This document shows, one piece after another, positions 8,604 through 18,124 of a DNA stretch of 64,000 bases. Within the stretch, counting starts at the first letter, position 1; each line of letters opens with the position of its first letter. The position numbers and the translations under genes were made by a program. This stretch comes from an uncultured Subdoligranulum sp. (GTDB lineage: Bacteria > Bacillota > Clostridia > Oscillospirales > Ruminococcaceae). The notes under the pieces were generated by a model. It ran no database searches. It was not told the origin of the DNA and saw only the letters and a program-made list of their open reading frames with translations. The stretch covers positions 2,410,481 to 2,474,480 of the forward strand of contig NZ_OZ007030.1 of NCBI RefSeq assembly GCF_963931595.1, read 5' to 3'.

Positions 8604-10049
8604 TCACTCCCGGCAGACCGACACCACCGGGATATTCAGCAGGCTTTGCCGCACGCGGAGGTCGATGTCCTCCCCCGGCGTGGGCCATGTGGCGGGATCG
8701 CCGCCCAGCGGGGTGCGGAACGTCCGTCCCTCCCACCGGAACACCAGGCTGCCGCCGTCCTCTTGCTCTTGGGGCAGCCGTACCTCCACCACCGTGCCGG
8801 TATCGGGGACGGCCGGGGCGGTGAGCGCCAGATTCAGGCTGTAGCTCAGCGGGAAGGCCAGCATGGCCGCCAGCATCAGGATCATCCCCCGTTCCCGCCT
8901 GCGCTCGGGGGGACGGCGCCGCTCGCAGACCACCGCCAGCGCCACCCCCAGCGCCAGGCAGAGCACGGCCAGCGGCACCGGGCGGCCCACAAGGAACACC
9001 CGGGCTTCCAGCACTGCCCACATCAGAGCGCCGCTGACCGGCAGAAGGGTGAGCCACAGCCTCACATGCATCCGCCGCCAGGCCGGGGTGGCCAGGACCT
9101 GCCGCAGTCCCCCGAGCCGGGGCCGGAGCGGATAGGCCTCCCACACAAAGATGTCCGGGAAGGCAAGGTAGGCCCCGAAAAAGACCAGCGGCAGCCAGCA
9201 GGCCAGCAGCGATGCGGAGCGCAGCCCCAGCACGTTCCGCCCCTGCACCAGCAGCCACCACTGGACCAGCAGCACCACCGGCGGCAGCCAGGCCACCGGG
9301 CGCAGCCATTTCATCCAGCGGTGGGCAGGCAGGCGGTCCGCTTCGTTCCAGTCCTCCACGGCCTGCACCCGGGGGATGGGTTCGGTCATCCGCCGTCGCA
9401 CAGCGGTGCCGGTGTTGGCCACGTTCCGGGCCTGCAGCAGGTCCAGCAGCGCCTTTTCGTGGATCATGCCCTTGTCAAAATGGTAGAGGACCCGGCCTGA
9501 CCCGTCGCAGACATAATACCGGCCCAGCCATCGCCGGACCCGCACAAAGGCGGGGCGTTCTTCCGCCCGGCGATACCACCCCCAGATGTTCCAGCAGTCT
9601 GCATGGCCGTCGGGGGTCACCAGCAATCTTTCGTTGCGCGCCGCCACCACCACGATGGCCATGGCCAGCACGCCCACCGCCAGAAAGGCGCCGCAGGCGA
9701 TCAGGCCCGTCAGGTCGTCGGCCGAGGCGGCCAGCCTGGGAAGCAGCGCCAGAAAGGCCGCATACAGCAGTTCCATCACGGCGCCAACGGGTGCGGCCCA
9801 GCCGGAGTTGCAGACTTCCAGCTCCCCTTCCCCGGGGTCCCGCCGGCTGGGGCAGAAAACCATCTGCCCCAGACCCACCGGCAGGCAGAAGGCCTGCCCC
9901 GCCAGCACCGCCTGCCGCATGGCGGCCCCGCCGGGCAGCGGGTGTGCCCACCAGTACCAGAATCCGCCCAGCCCGATGACCAGCACTGCCGCACCGGCCA
10001 GCCGCTGCACCACGGTGCGGATCCCCAGCCGTGTTGTTTGCCCGGTCAT
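8604..10049 (-). CDS. Polytopic membrane protein of unknown function
   Basis: The 481-residue protein has about eight hydrophobic segments: near residues 15-35, 75-95 and 105-125, then a soluble middle with HFDKGMIHEKALLDLLQARN, and a second membrane cluster from about 240 to 420. A short soluble C-terminal domain (about 425-481) ends the protein. I recognise no family. The soluble middle region between TM3 and TM4 resembles a small PH-like or YcxB-like insert only in general size. The start at 10049 (MTGQTT) has GGGGGAAGG upstream; the longer in-frame extension to 10118 lacks an SD. Single gene with its own terminators on both sides. Confidence 0.7.
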   Translation of the reverse strand: MTGQTTRLGIRTVVQRLAGAAVLVIGLGGFWYWWAHPLPGGAAMRQAVLAGQAFCLPVGLGQMVFCPSRRDPGEGELEVCNSGWAAPVGAVMELLYAAFLALLPRLAASADDLTGLIACGAFLAVGVLAMAIVVVAARNERLLVTPDGHADCWNIWGWYRRAEERPAFVRVRRWLGRYYVCDGSGRVLYHFDKGMIHEKALLDLLQARNVANTGTAVRRRMTEPIPRVQAVEDWNEADRLPAHRWMKWLRPVAWLPPVVLLVQWWLLVQGRNVLGLRSASLLACWLPLVFFGAYLAFPDIFVWEAYPLRPRLGGLRQVLATPAWRRMHVRLWLTLLPVSGALMWAVLEARVFLVGRPVPLAVLCLALGVALAVVCERRRPPERRRERGMILMLAAMLAFPLSYSLNLALTAPAVPDTGTVVEVRLPQEQEDGGSLVFRWEGRTFRTPLGGDPATWPTPGEDIDLRVRQSLLNIPVVSVCRE

Positions 10050-10116
10050 GGTCCTTCCCCCTTTGCGCTTTATACCAGTATACCATAGAATCTGCCGCTG
10101 TGCCCGGCAAAGGAGC

Positions 10117-10160
10117 ACAAAAAACCGCCCCCGCGGCCTTTGCAGGCCACAGGGGCGGTT
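10117..10160 (-). terminator. Terminator of pckA
   Basis: Read on the minus strand, AACCGCCCCT pairs with GGGGGCGGTT around an inner GGCC hairpin and runs into TTTTTT (plus-strand A-run at 10117-10124). Confidence 0.85.
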
Positions 10161-10199
10161 AGGATTATCCGATCAGCTCGTCAGGCGACGGGGTGCAGC

Positions 10200-11804
<1,605 letters not shown>

Positions 11805-11915
11805 GATACATTTACCTCTTTCTCTATACATTTGGCCGGAACGATCCGGCGGCCGGCAGAGCCGCCGACCGTTTGCAATGGGAGACAGCCGGCCCTTGTC
11901 CCCCATAGTACTTTT

Positions 11916-11943
11916 ATTATACATGATTCGCCGTTAAAAGCAA
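11916..11943 (-). promoter_or_regulatory. Promoter of pckA
   Basis: On the minus strand TTGCTT (11943-11938), 16 bp, TATAAT (11921-11916). It leaves a leader of about 100 nt before the ATG, with a GC-rich hairpin (about 11838-11895). Confidence 0.65.
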
Positions 11944-12039
11944 GGATAAAAACCTTTAAAAAATTGTGACTTTTCCGCTTTTGGCCGCCCTTTTGCCCCG
12001 TTTTCCGTCCGGTGTTTCCGGCCGGCGGACAAGACAAAG

Positions 12040-12064
12040 GCCCGCCCCGGTTTCCGGGGCGGGC
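12040..12064 (-). terminator. Terminator of the C39-like gene
   Basis: Stem GCCCGCCCCGG (12040-12050) / CCGGGGCGGGC (12054-12064). The minus-strand tail is only moderately T-rich. Confidence 0.6.
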
Positions 12065-12070
12065 GCAGCG

Positions 12071-13384
12071 TCACAGTGTAAGGTCCCCCACCAGCATGCT
12101 GCCGGCGGTGTCGATGGCATAGACCGTGTATTTGTGGTTTTCCCCCGTGGTGTCCAGCCGCAGACCGCCCTCCTCCGGCTGGGTGAACCGGAAGGTGCGG
12201 TGGGCGGTGGTGGCGTGGGGATGGTCGTCCGGCGTGCTCCAGGCCAGGATGCCGCCGTTCTCGCAGAAGTCATCCCCCAGCAGGTGCAGTTCGCCGTTGC
12301 AGTACAGCCGGTAGATGCCGGGGGCTGCCGGGCCCGCCGGGCGCACCCACACGCTGCCCCGGGCCGGGCCGGGGGCCGGATGGTCGGTGGTGCGGGGGCG
12401 CATGAGCAGCGCCACATTGTCCCACGCCACCAGGAAATCGTCCAGCGGCATCTGGGTCTCGGCGTCGAAGTCGCTCTCGCCGGCCCAGGGGTCGCAGAGC
12501 AGCACATGGGAGGTACCGCCGGCCATGCGGAAGCCCCGCACCGCCGCGCAGTACCGCTCGGGGTAGCCCGCCTCCACCTGGGCGGGGGTGGCTTCCAGCA
12601 TCACCACCGAGCCGAAGCCCTGGCGCACCTCCTCCCGCAACGTGGCCAGGCTGCACCAGCACACCCAGGTGGGAAAGCCCCAGCAGCCCGCGGCCGCCGC
12701 TGCGAAGGAGAGGTTGCGCGGGTCCTGGCCGTCGGCCGCGCGCCAGTCCCGCAGCACCTGGGCAAATTCCTCGGGCAGCAGGTCGGCGCCCCAGCGGTTG
12801 GTCAGGCTGGCCAGGCTGATGGCCAGATCCATCCAGGGGCGCAGCGCCTGGCAGCGGCGGCTGACCACATAGGGCATCAGGTGCAGCGCGCGGTTCACCG
12901 GGCGGCCCCGGGCGGGGATGTTGCCCACCGTCCGCACGCTCACCCCCAGCAGATGCACCGCCGGGGTGGCTTTCTCCTGCTTGGTGTAGAGGTAGATGCG
13001 CAGCTGGGCCTGGGTGGCCCGCTTGCTGTCCAGCCGCAGCTGGTCGCAGCCCATCCGCAGCGGGCCCCGCTCCCGGGCATGGGAACCCTCCCGCCGAAGG
13101 CTGGGGCTCCATTTGCCGAAGCCCACCCAGGCCGTCCAGTTGCCATCCACCAGCACCCGGGCCTGGGCCTCCACCGCGGTGCCCTGGGGCGAGGTGACGT
13201 TCCAGCTCAGCCACAGCGCATCAAAAAGGGGCATGGGGATGGCCGCGCTGGTGTAGCACCCGTAGGGCACATAGCTGCCCTGCACCAGGTCCAGCACGAT
13301 GCTGCCCCCCGCCACCGTCACATTGTCCAGCTCGCCGCGCATGAACGCCTCGGTATCCTGCAGCAGCAGGGTGTTTTTCTCCAT
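12071..13384 (-). CDS. C39-like peptidase-fold protein, probably catalytically inactive
   Basis: The 437-residue protein has an N-terminal all-beta domain (about 10-150; SWNVTSPQGTAVEAQARV, DGNWTAWVGFGKWSP). A region resembling clostridial C39-family (papain-fold) proteins follows (about 165-330; NRWGADLLPEEF, VVMLEATP, AVRGF, CDPWAG). In that family the active Cys lies in CSPTS just before NRWG and the His in GHL before VVRGF. By eye these places hold Asp186 and Tyr278, so both catalytic residues appear lost. A C-terminal beta region (about 340-437) completes it. No signal peptide is visible, so it may be cytoplasmic. The start has a weak SD (AGGATGG). Family call is by pattern memory only. 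Confidence 0.6.
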   Translation of the reverse strand: MEKNTLLLQDTEAFMRGELDNVTVAGGSIVLDLVQGSYVPYGCYTSAAIPMPLFDALWLSWNVTSPQGTAVEAQARVLVDGNWTAWVGFGKWSPSLRREGSHARERGPLRMGCDQLRLDSKRATQAQLRIYLYTKQEKATPAVHLLGVSVRTVGNIPARGRPVNRALHLMPYVVSRRCQALRPWMDLAISLASLTNRWGADLLPEEFAQVLRDWRAADGQDPRNLSFAAAAAGCWGFPTWVCWCSLATLREEVRQGFGSVVMLEATPAQVEAGYPERYCAAVRGFRMAGGTSHVLLCDPWAGESDFDAETQMPLDDFLVAWDNVALLMRPRTTDHPAPGPARGSVWVRPAGPAAPGIYRLYCNGELHLLGDDFCENGGILAWSTPDDHPHATTAHRTFRFTQPEEGGLRLDTTGENHKYTVYAIDTAGSMLVGDLTL

Positions 13385-13546
13385 ACAGGCACCATCCTCT
13401 CCCCGTCCCCGCGCCTGGGCGCGCGGGTCGTTTCTTCCATGATACCGATTTTCCCGCCGGTTTGCAAGGCTGGGAAAAAAATAGTTCACCATTCCCGGCG
13501 CGATTTGTGGTAGAATAAGGGGAATCACAAAAAAGGAGGGTCTTTT

Positions 13547-14275
13547 ATGGCCTGGGTCACCAAGAGCAGCGACGAACAGTACGCCCCCGAACCGGCTTCC
13601 CGGGAGTACACCAAACAGGAGAAGGCCGCCAACTGGTGGCACTACCACAAGATCACCGTGCTGGTGGTGGTGCTGGCGGCGGCGATGGCGGCGTGGCTGG
13701 TCCACGATATGTTTTTCCGGGTGCAGCCCGATGTGCAGATCGGCTATGTGGGCACCACGGTCCTGCCCGCCGAGACCGTCCAGGCGCTGGAGCAGGCGCT
13801 GACCCCTTACGCGTCGGACAGCAACGGCGACGGGCAGGTCATCGTCCAGCTGGACCAGTACGCGGTGGATTTTGCCAACGAAAACGCCGACCCGGCCGGC
13901 CAGCTGGCGGGCACCACCCAGCTGACGGCGGCCCTGGCGGAGAGCAGCGGAACCTATCTGTTCCTGCTGGAGGACCCCGCAGGGTTTGAGAGCCAGATCC
14001 AGGCGCTGCAGTTCACCGACGGCACGCTGCCCGGGGAGGCGGACACCGGCCGCTGGCAGCAGATGGTCTACCGCTGGCAGGACTGCCCGGTGCTGGCGGG
14101 GCTGGACCTGGGCACGGTATCTTCCGGGGAGAGCAGTGTCTCCGGCCAGGAGCTGCTGGCGGGGGTCTATCTGGGCTGCCGCGGCAGCTGGGCGGAGGAG
14201 GTACCCGACGCCTACACCCGGAATGCCGCATTGTGGGCGGCGCTGACGGCCGGGGCTTCCCCGGTGGAGGAGTGA
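13547..14275 (+). CDS. Single-pass membrane protein of unknown function
   Basis: The 242-aa protein has a 35-residue acidic/basic cytoplasmic head, one membrane helix (about 36-58, ITVLVVVLAAAMAAWLVHDM) and an extracytoplasmic domain of about 180 residues that is rich in Ala, Gln and acidic residues and has no recognised motif. The start has a perfect AAAGGAGGG SD (13532-13540). A 56-codon gene follows after 3 nt, so the two form a small operon ending in the 14461-14500 terminator. No family recognised. Confidence 0.8.
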   Translation: MAWVTKSSDEQYAPEPASREYTKQEKAANWWHYHKITVLVVVLAAAMAAWLVHDMFFRVQPDVQIGYVGTTVLPAETVQALEQALTPYASDSNGDGQVIVQLDQYAVDFANENADPAGQLAGTTQLTAALAESSGTYLFLLEDPAGFESQIQALQFTDGTLPGEADTGRWQQMVYRWQDCPVLAGLDLGTVSSGESSVSGQELLAGVYLGCRGSWAEEVPDAYTRNAALWAALTAGASPVEE

Positions 14276-14278
14276 CCC

Positions 14279-14449
14279 ATGCGCACCACCCCGAAGCTGC
14301 GGGCCTTTTTGCGGCGGCTGCGCAAAAAGCCGGCGCCCCCGCCGCCCAAAACGCCGCTGCCCGACAATCCCTACCACCGCTGTTTTACCGCCAACCGCAG
14401 TTTTGAGGAGCTGGCCCGGGCCCGGAAATATCCGCCCGCCGGTTGCTGA
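14279..14449 (+). CDS. Small basic Pro-rich protein (56 aa), unknown
   Basis: A 56-codon reading frame starts 3 nt after the stop of the upstream membrane-protein gene (TGACCCATG) and ends 12 nt before a terminator. Its N-terminal half is very basic (RTTPKLRAFLRRLRKKP), followed by a Pro run (APPPPPKTPLPDNPYH) and a C-terminal helix-like FEELARARK. The coupling and the terminator placement support it as a real gene. No function can be given. Confidence 0.55.
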   Translation: MRTTPKLRAFLRRLRKKPAPPPPKTPLPDNPYHRCFTANRSFEELARARKYPPAGC

Positions 14450-14460
14450 CACGGCTTTTT

Positions 14461-14500
14461 GCGTCCGCCCTGTTTCGGCAGGTTTGGCGGGCGCTTTTTT
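14461..14500 (+). terminator. Terminator of the two-gene unit
   Basis: GCGTCCGCC (14461-14469) pairs with GGCGGGCGC (14486-14494) with one mismatch and is followed by six T. Confidence 0.8.
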
Positions 14501-14548
14501 GTACAATAGGTCCCGTATTCATCTTTTACTTAGGAAAGGGATCTTTGT

Positions 14549-15202
14549 ATGCTGCAAACTTTGGAACGAACCGCCACCTTTGACGCCCGGATGCTGCTGC
14601 CCGGCGACCGGGAGGCCCTGCTGGCCCTCTGCGGGGCGGGCGGACTGCCCCAGCTGCCCCGGCAGGCGCTGAACGGTGCGCTGGCCGACGGGCGGCTGCT
14701 GGGGGATTTCGGGGGCGGCGACACCCTGCAGGCCGCGGCGGCGCTGCTGCCCCTCTACGACGAGGGGGTGCTGCCCGCCAGTCTGCGGGCCGCCGGGTAC
14801 GGGGCGGACGGCCAGGGGGCCGTGCTCACCCCGCCGCTGCTGGCAGAGCACTACACCCAGCTGCGGCAGTTTCTGCGCACCGCCCTGCGGCTGGCCACCA
14901 CCCGCTATGCCAGCTACCATGTCTGGGCCGTCCAGCCGCTGGACACCCAGGACCTGCCCCACTGCGAGGACCTGTGCGCCCAGTATCTCTCCGCCGGGCT
15001 GACGCTGCGGGCGGTGCGGCCCATGGCCGGGGCCAACATGATGGTCTTCTCCGCCCGGGGTCTGCCCCACTGGCGGGAACCCTACCGTCACCTGCACCTG
15101 GCGGACCCCGCCCTGCCCCGCATGCTGGAGCGCGGCTACGCCGTGGCGGACTTCGGCTGGGGGCCCCGCGGCATGGAACTGGTGCTGCGGGCGGCGAGCT
15201 GA
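14549..15202 (+). CDS. Hypothetical protein, possibly GNAT-like
   Basis: The 217-residue soluble protein has no clear motif. Its layout (an N-terminal helical GDREALLALCGAGGLPQ region, a central strand GRLLGDFGGGDTLQAAAALLPLY, and a later HCEDLCAQYLSAGLTLRAVR segment) vaguely recalls a GNAT fold, but the acetyl-CoA loop is not evident. The ATG has AGGAAAGGG upstream (14531-14539). It sits alone between two terminators. Confidence 0.65.
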   Translation: MLQTLERTATFDARMLLPGDREALLALCGAGGLPQLPRQALNGALADGRLLGDFGGGDTLQAAAALLPLYDEGVLPASLRAAGYGADGQGAVLTPPLLAEHYTQLRQFLRTALRLATTRYASYHVWAVQPLDTQDLPHCEDLCAQYLSAGLTLRAVRPMAGANMMVFSARGLPHWREPYRHLHLADPALPRMLERGYAVADFGWGPRGMELVLRAAS

Positions 15203-15268
15203 TCGCCTCAAAAGGGGGGAACATTCCCCCGCGACGGTGCCTGACGGAATTTGATAAGCAACAGAACA

Positions 15269-15300
15269 AACCGGGCGTACCCTTTCGGGTACGCCCGGTT
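15269..15300. terminator. Bidirectional terminator between 14549 gene and LysR gene
   Basis: A perfect 14-bp stem (15269-15282 with 15287-15300), loop TTTC, with T-runs on both strands. Confidence 0.9.
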
Positions 15301-15307
15301 TTTTGCA

Positions 15308-16195
15308 TCATTTTCTCGCTTCCAGAAAGGCCGTGAGGAATTCCTTTACATAGTCGTCCTTGCCCTGCTTGCGGCAGGCCAGCCCGAAGGTCACCACGCC
15401 GTAATCCGGCTCAAAGGGGCGGCAGACCAGCGTGTCGGGCAGGTCCTGGGTGTAGAACTCCGGGAAGAGCGCCACCCCGTAGCCGCACTCCGCCAGCAAT
15501 ATGCCCGCCCGGTCGCTCTCGCAGTGGATGTCCATGTGGTTCATGCCGTGCTCGATGATCCACCCCAGCACCCGGTTGGGCCGCTCGAAGGGCACCATCT
15601 TGGGATGCAGCGTCAGCAGCCGCTCCCCCTGCAGGTCGGCGAAATGCAGCGTTTCCCGGGCCGCCAGCGGCGAATCCTTGGGCATCACCGCATAGAACAC
15701 CGCCTCCGCCGCCGGGTGGAACTCACAGTCCGCCATCTTGCGGATCATGTTGCGGGTGCAGAGCAGAATGTCCAGCTGCTCCGCCTCGAACATCTTCTTC
15801 AGACTGAAATAGTCCTGCATGTGCACGATGGGATTGAACCCCGGGTACTTTTCCCCCAGCATCCGCAGCGGCGGCTTGAGGTACTGCAATTCGGTGCTGC
15901 TGGTGCAGCCGATGTGGAACAGCCGCACCGCCGTGTGGGTGTTGTCCCGCAGCTTTTTCTGGGCGATCTCGATCTTGGCCAGGATCTCCTTGGCGTCGTT
16001 GTAGAACCCCCGCCCCGCCTCGGTGAGGCGCACCATCTTGGAGTTGCGGATGAGCAGCGGGGTGCCCAGCTCCGCCTCCAGCGTCTGGATGTGGTGGGTC
16101 ACGGTGGGCGGCGAAAGGAACAGCTCCTCCGCCGCCTTGGTGAAGTTGAGCCGGTCCGCCACACAGACAAAACAGAGCAGCTGCTGGGTATTCAT
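15308..16195 (-). CDS. LysR-family transcriptional regulator
   Basis: The 295-aa protein has an N-terminal winged helix-turn-helix (FTKAAEELFLSPPTVTHHIQTLEAELG, residues 15-41, shown only by its ends: FTKAAEEL and TVTHHIQTLE) and a periplasmic-binding-like effector domain (about 90-290). It is divergent from an ABC exporter whose promoter begins about 105 bp away, and LysR regulators commonly control the divergent neighbour. A candidate operator lies between them. Start chosen at MNTQQLL (16195); the in-frame extension to 16240 has no SD. Ligand unknown. Confidence 0.92.
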   Translation of the reverse strand: MNTQQLLCFVCVADRLNFTKAAEELFLSPPTVTHHIQTLEAELGTPLLIRNSKMVRLTEAGRGFYNDAKEILAKIEIAQKKLRDNTHTAVRLFHIGCTSSTELQYLKPPLRMLGEKYPGFNPIVHMQDYFSLKKMFEAEQLDILLCTRNMIRKMADCEFHPAAEAVFYAVMPKDSPLAARETLHFADLQGERLLTLHPKMVPFERPNRVLGWIIEHGMNHMDIHCESDRAGILLAECGYGVALFPEFYTQDLPDTLVCRPFEPDYGVVTFGLACRKQGKDDYVKEFLTAFLEARK

Positions 16196-16264
16196 GGCTG
16201 TTTCCCTCCCGCGGATCATGTCAGGTACAGTATACGCCATCTTTTTGTTTTTTGCAATATATCA

Positions 16265-16286
16265 TTCGATATTTGCTAACGTCGAA
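16265..16286. promoter_or_regulatory. Candidate LysR operator (inverted repeat)
   Basis: TTCGA (16265-16269) and TCGAA (16282-16286) form an inverted repeat with a 12-bp centre, containing T-N11-A geometry. It lies between the LysR gene and the exporter -35, as expected for an activator site. Confidence 0.45.
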
Positions 16287-16299
16287 CAAGGTTTTGAAA

Positions 16300-16328
16300 T
16301 TCTCAATTCAGACAAGAGATGCTATAAT
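16300..16328 (+). promoter_or_regulatory. Promoter of the ABC exporter operon
   Basis: TTCTCA (16300-16305), 17 bp, TATAAT (16323-16328). The weak -35 fits an activated promoter. Confidence 0.6.
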
Positions 16329-16370
16329 TTTGGGGTAATGAAAATGTCCCTTTTTAAAGGAGTGAAGAAA

Positions 16371-18110
16371 GTGAAGACTGTACTGCAGCAACTCAAGCAA
16401 TACAAACGCACGGCGTGGACCTGCATCGGGTTCACGGCGCTGGAGGTCGTGATGGAGATCTTACTGCCCTTCGTCACGGCCCGCATCATCGATGACGGCC
16501 TGGAGGCCGCCAACCTGGGCGTGGTCTACCGGTACGGCGCCTTGATGATCGTCATGGCCCTGGTGAGCCTGGCCTGCGGCGCCCTGGCCGGCAAGGCGGC
16601 CGCCGCGGCCTCCTCGGGCCTGGCTGCCAACCTGCGGGAGAGCATCTACGCCAGGATCCAGACCTTCTCCTTCTCGAACATCGACAAGTTCAGCGTGCCC
16701 GGCCTTGTCACCCGTATGACCACCGATATCACCAACGTACAGAACGCCTTCATGATGGTCATCCGCGTGGCGGTGCGCAGCCCGCTGACCCTGGTGTTCA
16801 GCTACGCCATGTGCCTGTACATCAGCCCCCGGCTCAGCGCCATGTTCCTCATCGCGGTGGTGTTCCTGGTGCTGGTCATCGGCGGCATCATGGTGGTGAC
16901 GCTGCGCATCTTCAACGAAGTGTTCCAGAAATACGACGACCTGAACGCCAGCGTCCAGGAGAACATCTCGGCCATCCGGGTGGTGAAGGCCTTCGTCCGC
17001 GAGCCCTACGAGAACGAGAAGTTCAGCAAGGCTTCGGGCAACCTCTACCGCCTCTTCGTCAAGGCCGAGGGCCTGCTGGCCTTCAACAACCCCGCCATGA
17101 TGGTGGCGGTCTACTTCTGCATCATCTCGGTGTCCTGGCTGGGCGCCCACTCCATCGTGGGCGGCTCCATGACCCCCGGTGACCTGACGAGCCTGTTCAG
17201 CTACATCATGGCGCTGCTCATGAGCCTGATGATGCTGTCCATGGTCGTCGTCATGATCAGCATGTCGCTGGCCAGCATCCGCCGTATCAGCGAAGTGCTG
17301 GTTGAGACCCCCGACCTCCACGACCCCGAGAACCCCGTCACCGAGGTGCCGGACGGCAGCATCGACTTCGACCATGTGAACTTCTCCTACAAGCACGGCA
17401 GCGGCAAGAACGCCCTGTCCGACATTGACCTGCACATCCGTTCCGGCGAGACCATCGGCGTCATCGGCGGCACCGGCTCGGGCAAATCCAGCCTGGTGAA
17501 CCTGATCTGCCGCCTCTACGACGTGGATGAGGGCGATGTGAAGGTGGGCGGCATCGACGTGCGCCGCTACGACATGGAAGTGCTGCGCAACCAGGTGTCG
17601 GTGGTGCTGCAGAAGAATACCCTCTTCTCCGGCTCCATCCTGGACAACCTGCGCTGGGGCAACCCCGACGCCACCGACGAGGAGTGCATCGCCGCCTGCA
17701 AGGCTGCCTGCGCCGATGAGTTCATCGACCGCATGCCGGACGGCTACAACACCCGCATCGAGCGGGGCGGCAACAACGTTTCGGGCGGCCAGAAGCAGCG
17801 CCTCTGCATCGCCCGGGCCCTTCTGAAGAAGCCCAAGGTGCTGATCCTGGACGACTCCACCTCTGCGGTGGACACCGCCACCGACGCCAAGATCCGGGCG
17901 GCCTTCGCCAGGACCATTCCCGGCACCACGAAGATCATCATCGCCCAGCGTATTTCCAGCGTGCAGAATGCCGACCGCATCCTGGTGCTGGACGGCGGCA
18001 AGATCAACGCCTTTGACACCCACGAAAATCTGCTGAAGACCAACGCCATCTACCAGGAGATCTACGAGTCCCAGGTGAAGGGCGGCGGCGACTTCGACCA
18101 GCCGGCCTGA
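16371..18110 (+). CDS. ABC exporter, first half of a heterodimer (TMD-NBD, degenerate site)
   Basis: The 579-residue half-transporter has a six-helix type IV exporter domain (about 15-310) followed by an ATPase domain: Walker A GGTGSGKSS, Q-loop VLQKNTLFSGS, signature VSGGQKQR, Walker B LILDDSTSAVD. The residue after Walker B is Asp, not the catalytic Glu (nt about 17841-17873). This is typical of the degenerate partner in heterodimeric exporters such as TM287/288 or BmrCD. The GTG start was chosen because AAAGGAGTG sits at the right distance; a possible upstream ATG (16345) lacks an SD. It is followed 14 nt later by the second half, with an AAAGGAGGA SD between. Substrate unknown (drug, peptide or lipid). 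Confidence 0.93.
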   Translation: MKTVLQQLKQYKRTAWTCIGFTALEVVMEILLPFVTARIIDDGLEAANLGVVYRYGALMIVMALVSLACGALAGKAAAAASSGLAANLRESIYARIQTFSFSNIDKFSVPGLVTRMTTDITNVQNAFMMVIRVAVRSPLTLVFSYAMCLYISPRLSAMFLIAVVFLVLVIGGIMVVTLRIFNEVFQKYDDLNASVQENISAIRVVKAFVREPYENEKFSKASGNLYRLFVKAEGLLAFNNPAMMVAVYFCIISVSWLGAHSIVGGSMTPGDLTSLFSYIMALLMSLMMLSMVVVMISMSLASIRRISEVLVETPDLHDPENPVTEVPDGSIDFDHVNFSYKHGSGKNALSDIDLHIRSGETIGVIGGTGSGKSSLVNLICRLYDVDEGDVKVGGIDVRRYDMEVLRNQVSVVLQKNTLFSGSILDNLRWGNPDATDEECIAACKAACADEFIDRMPDGYNTRIERGGNNVSGGQKQRLCIARALLKKPKVLILDDSTSAVDTATDAKIRAAFARTIPGTTKIIIAQRISSVQNADRILVLDGGKINAFDTHENLLKTNAIYQEIYESQVKGGGDFDQPA

Positions 18111-18124
18111 AAGGAGGAAGCCTT

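Noticed and set aside
12071..14506. One 811-codon minus-strand frame joining the C39-like gene with upstream sequence
   Set aside because: The upstream part is antisense to the 13547-14275 gene, which has a perfect SD; the real start is the ATG at 13384.
16294..16328. TTGAAA at 16294 as the -35 of the exporter promoter
   Set aside because: The spacer to TATAAT would be 23 bp; TTCTCA at 16300 gives 17 bp.
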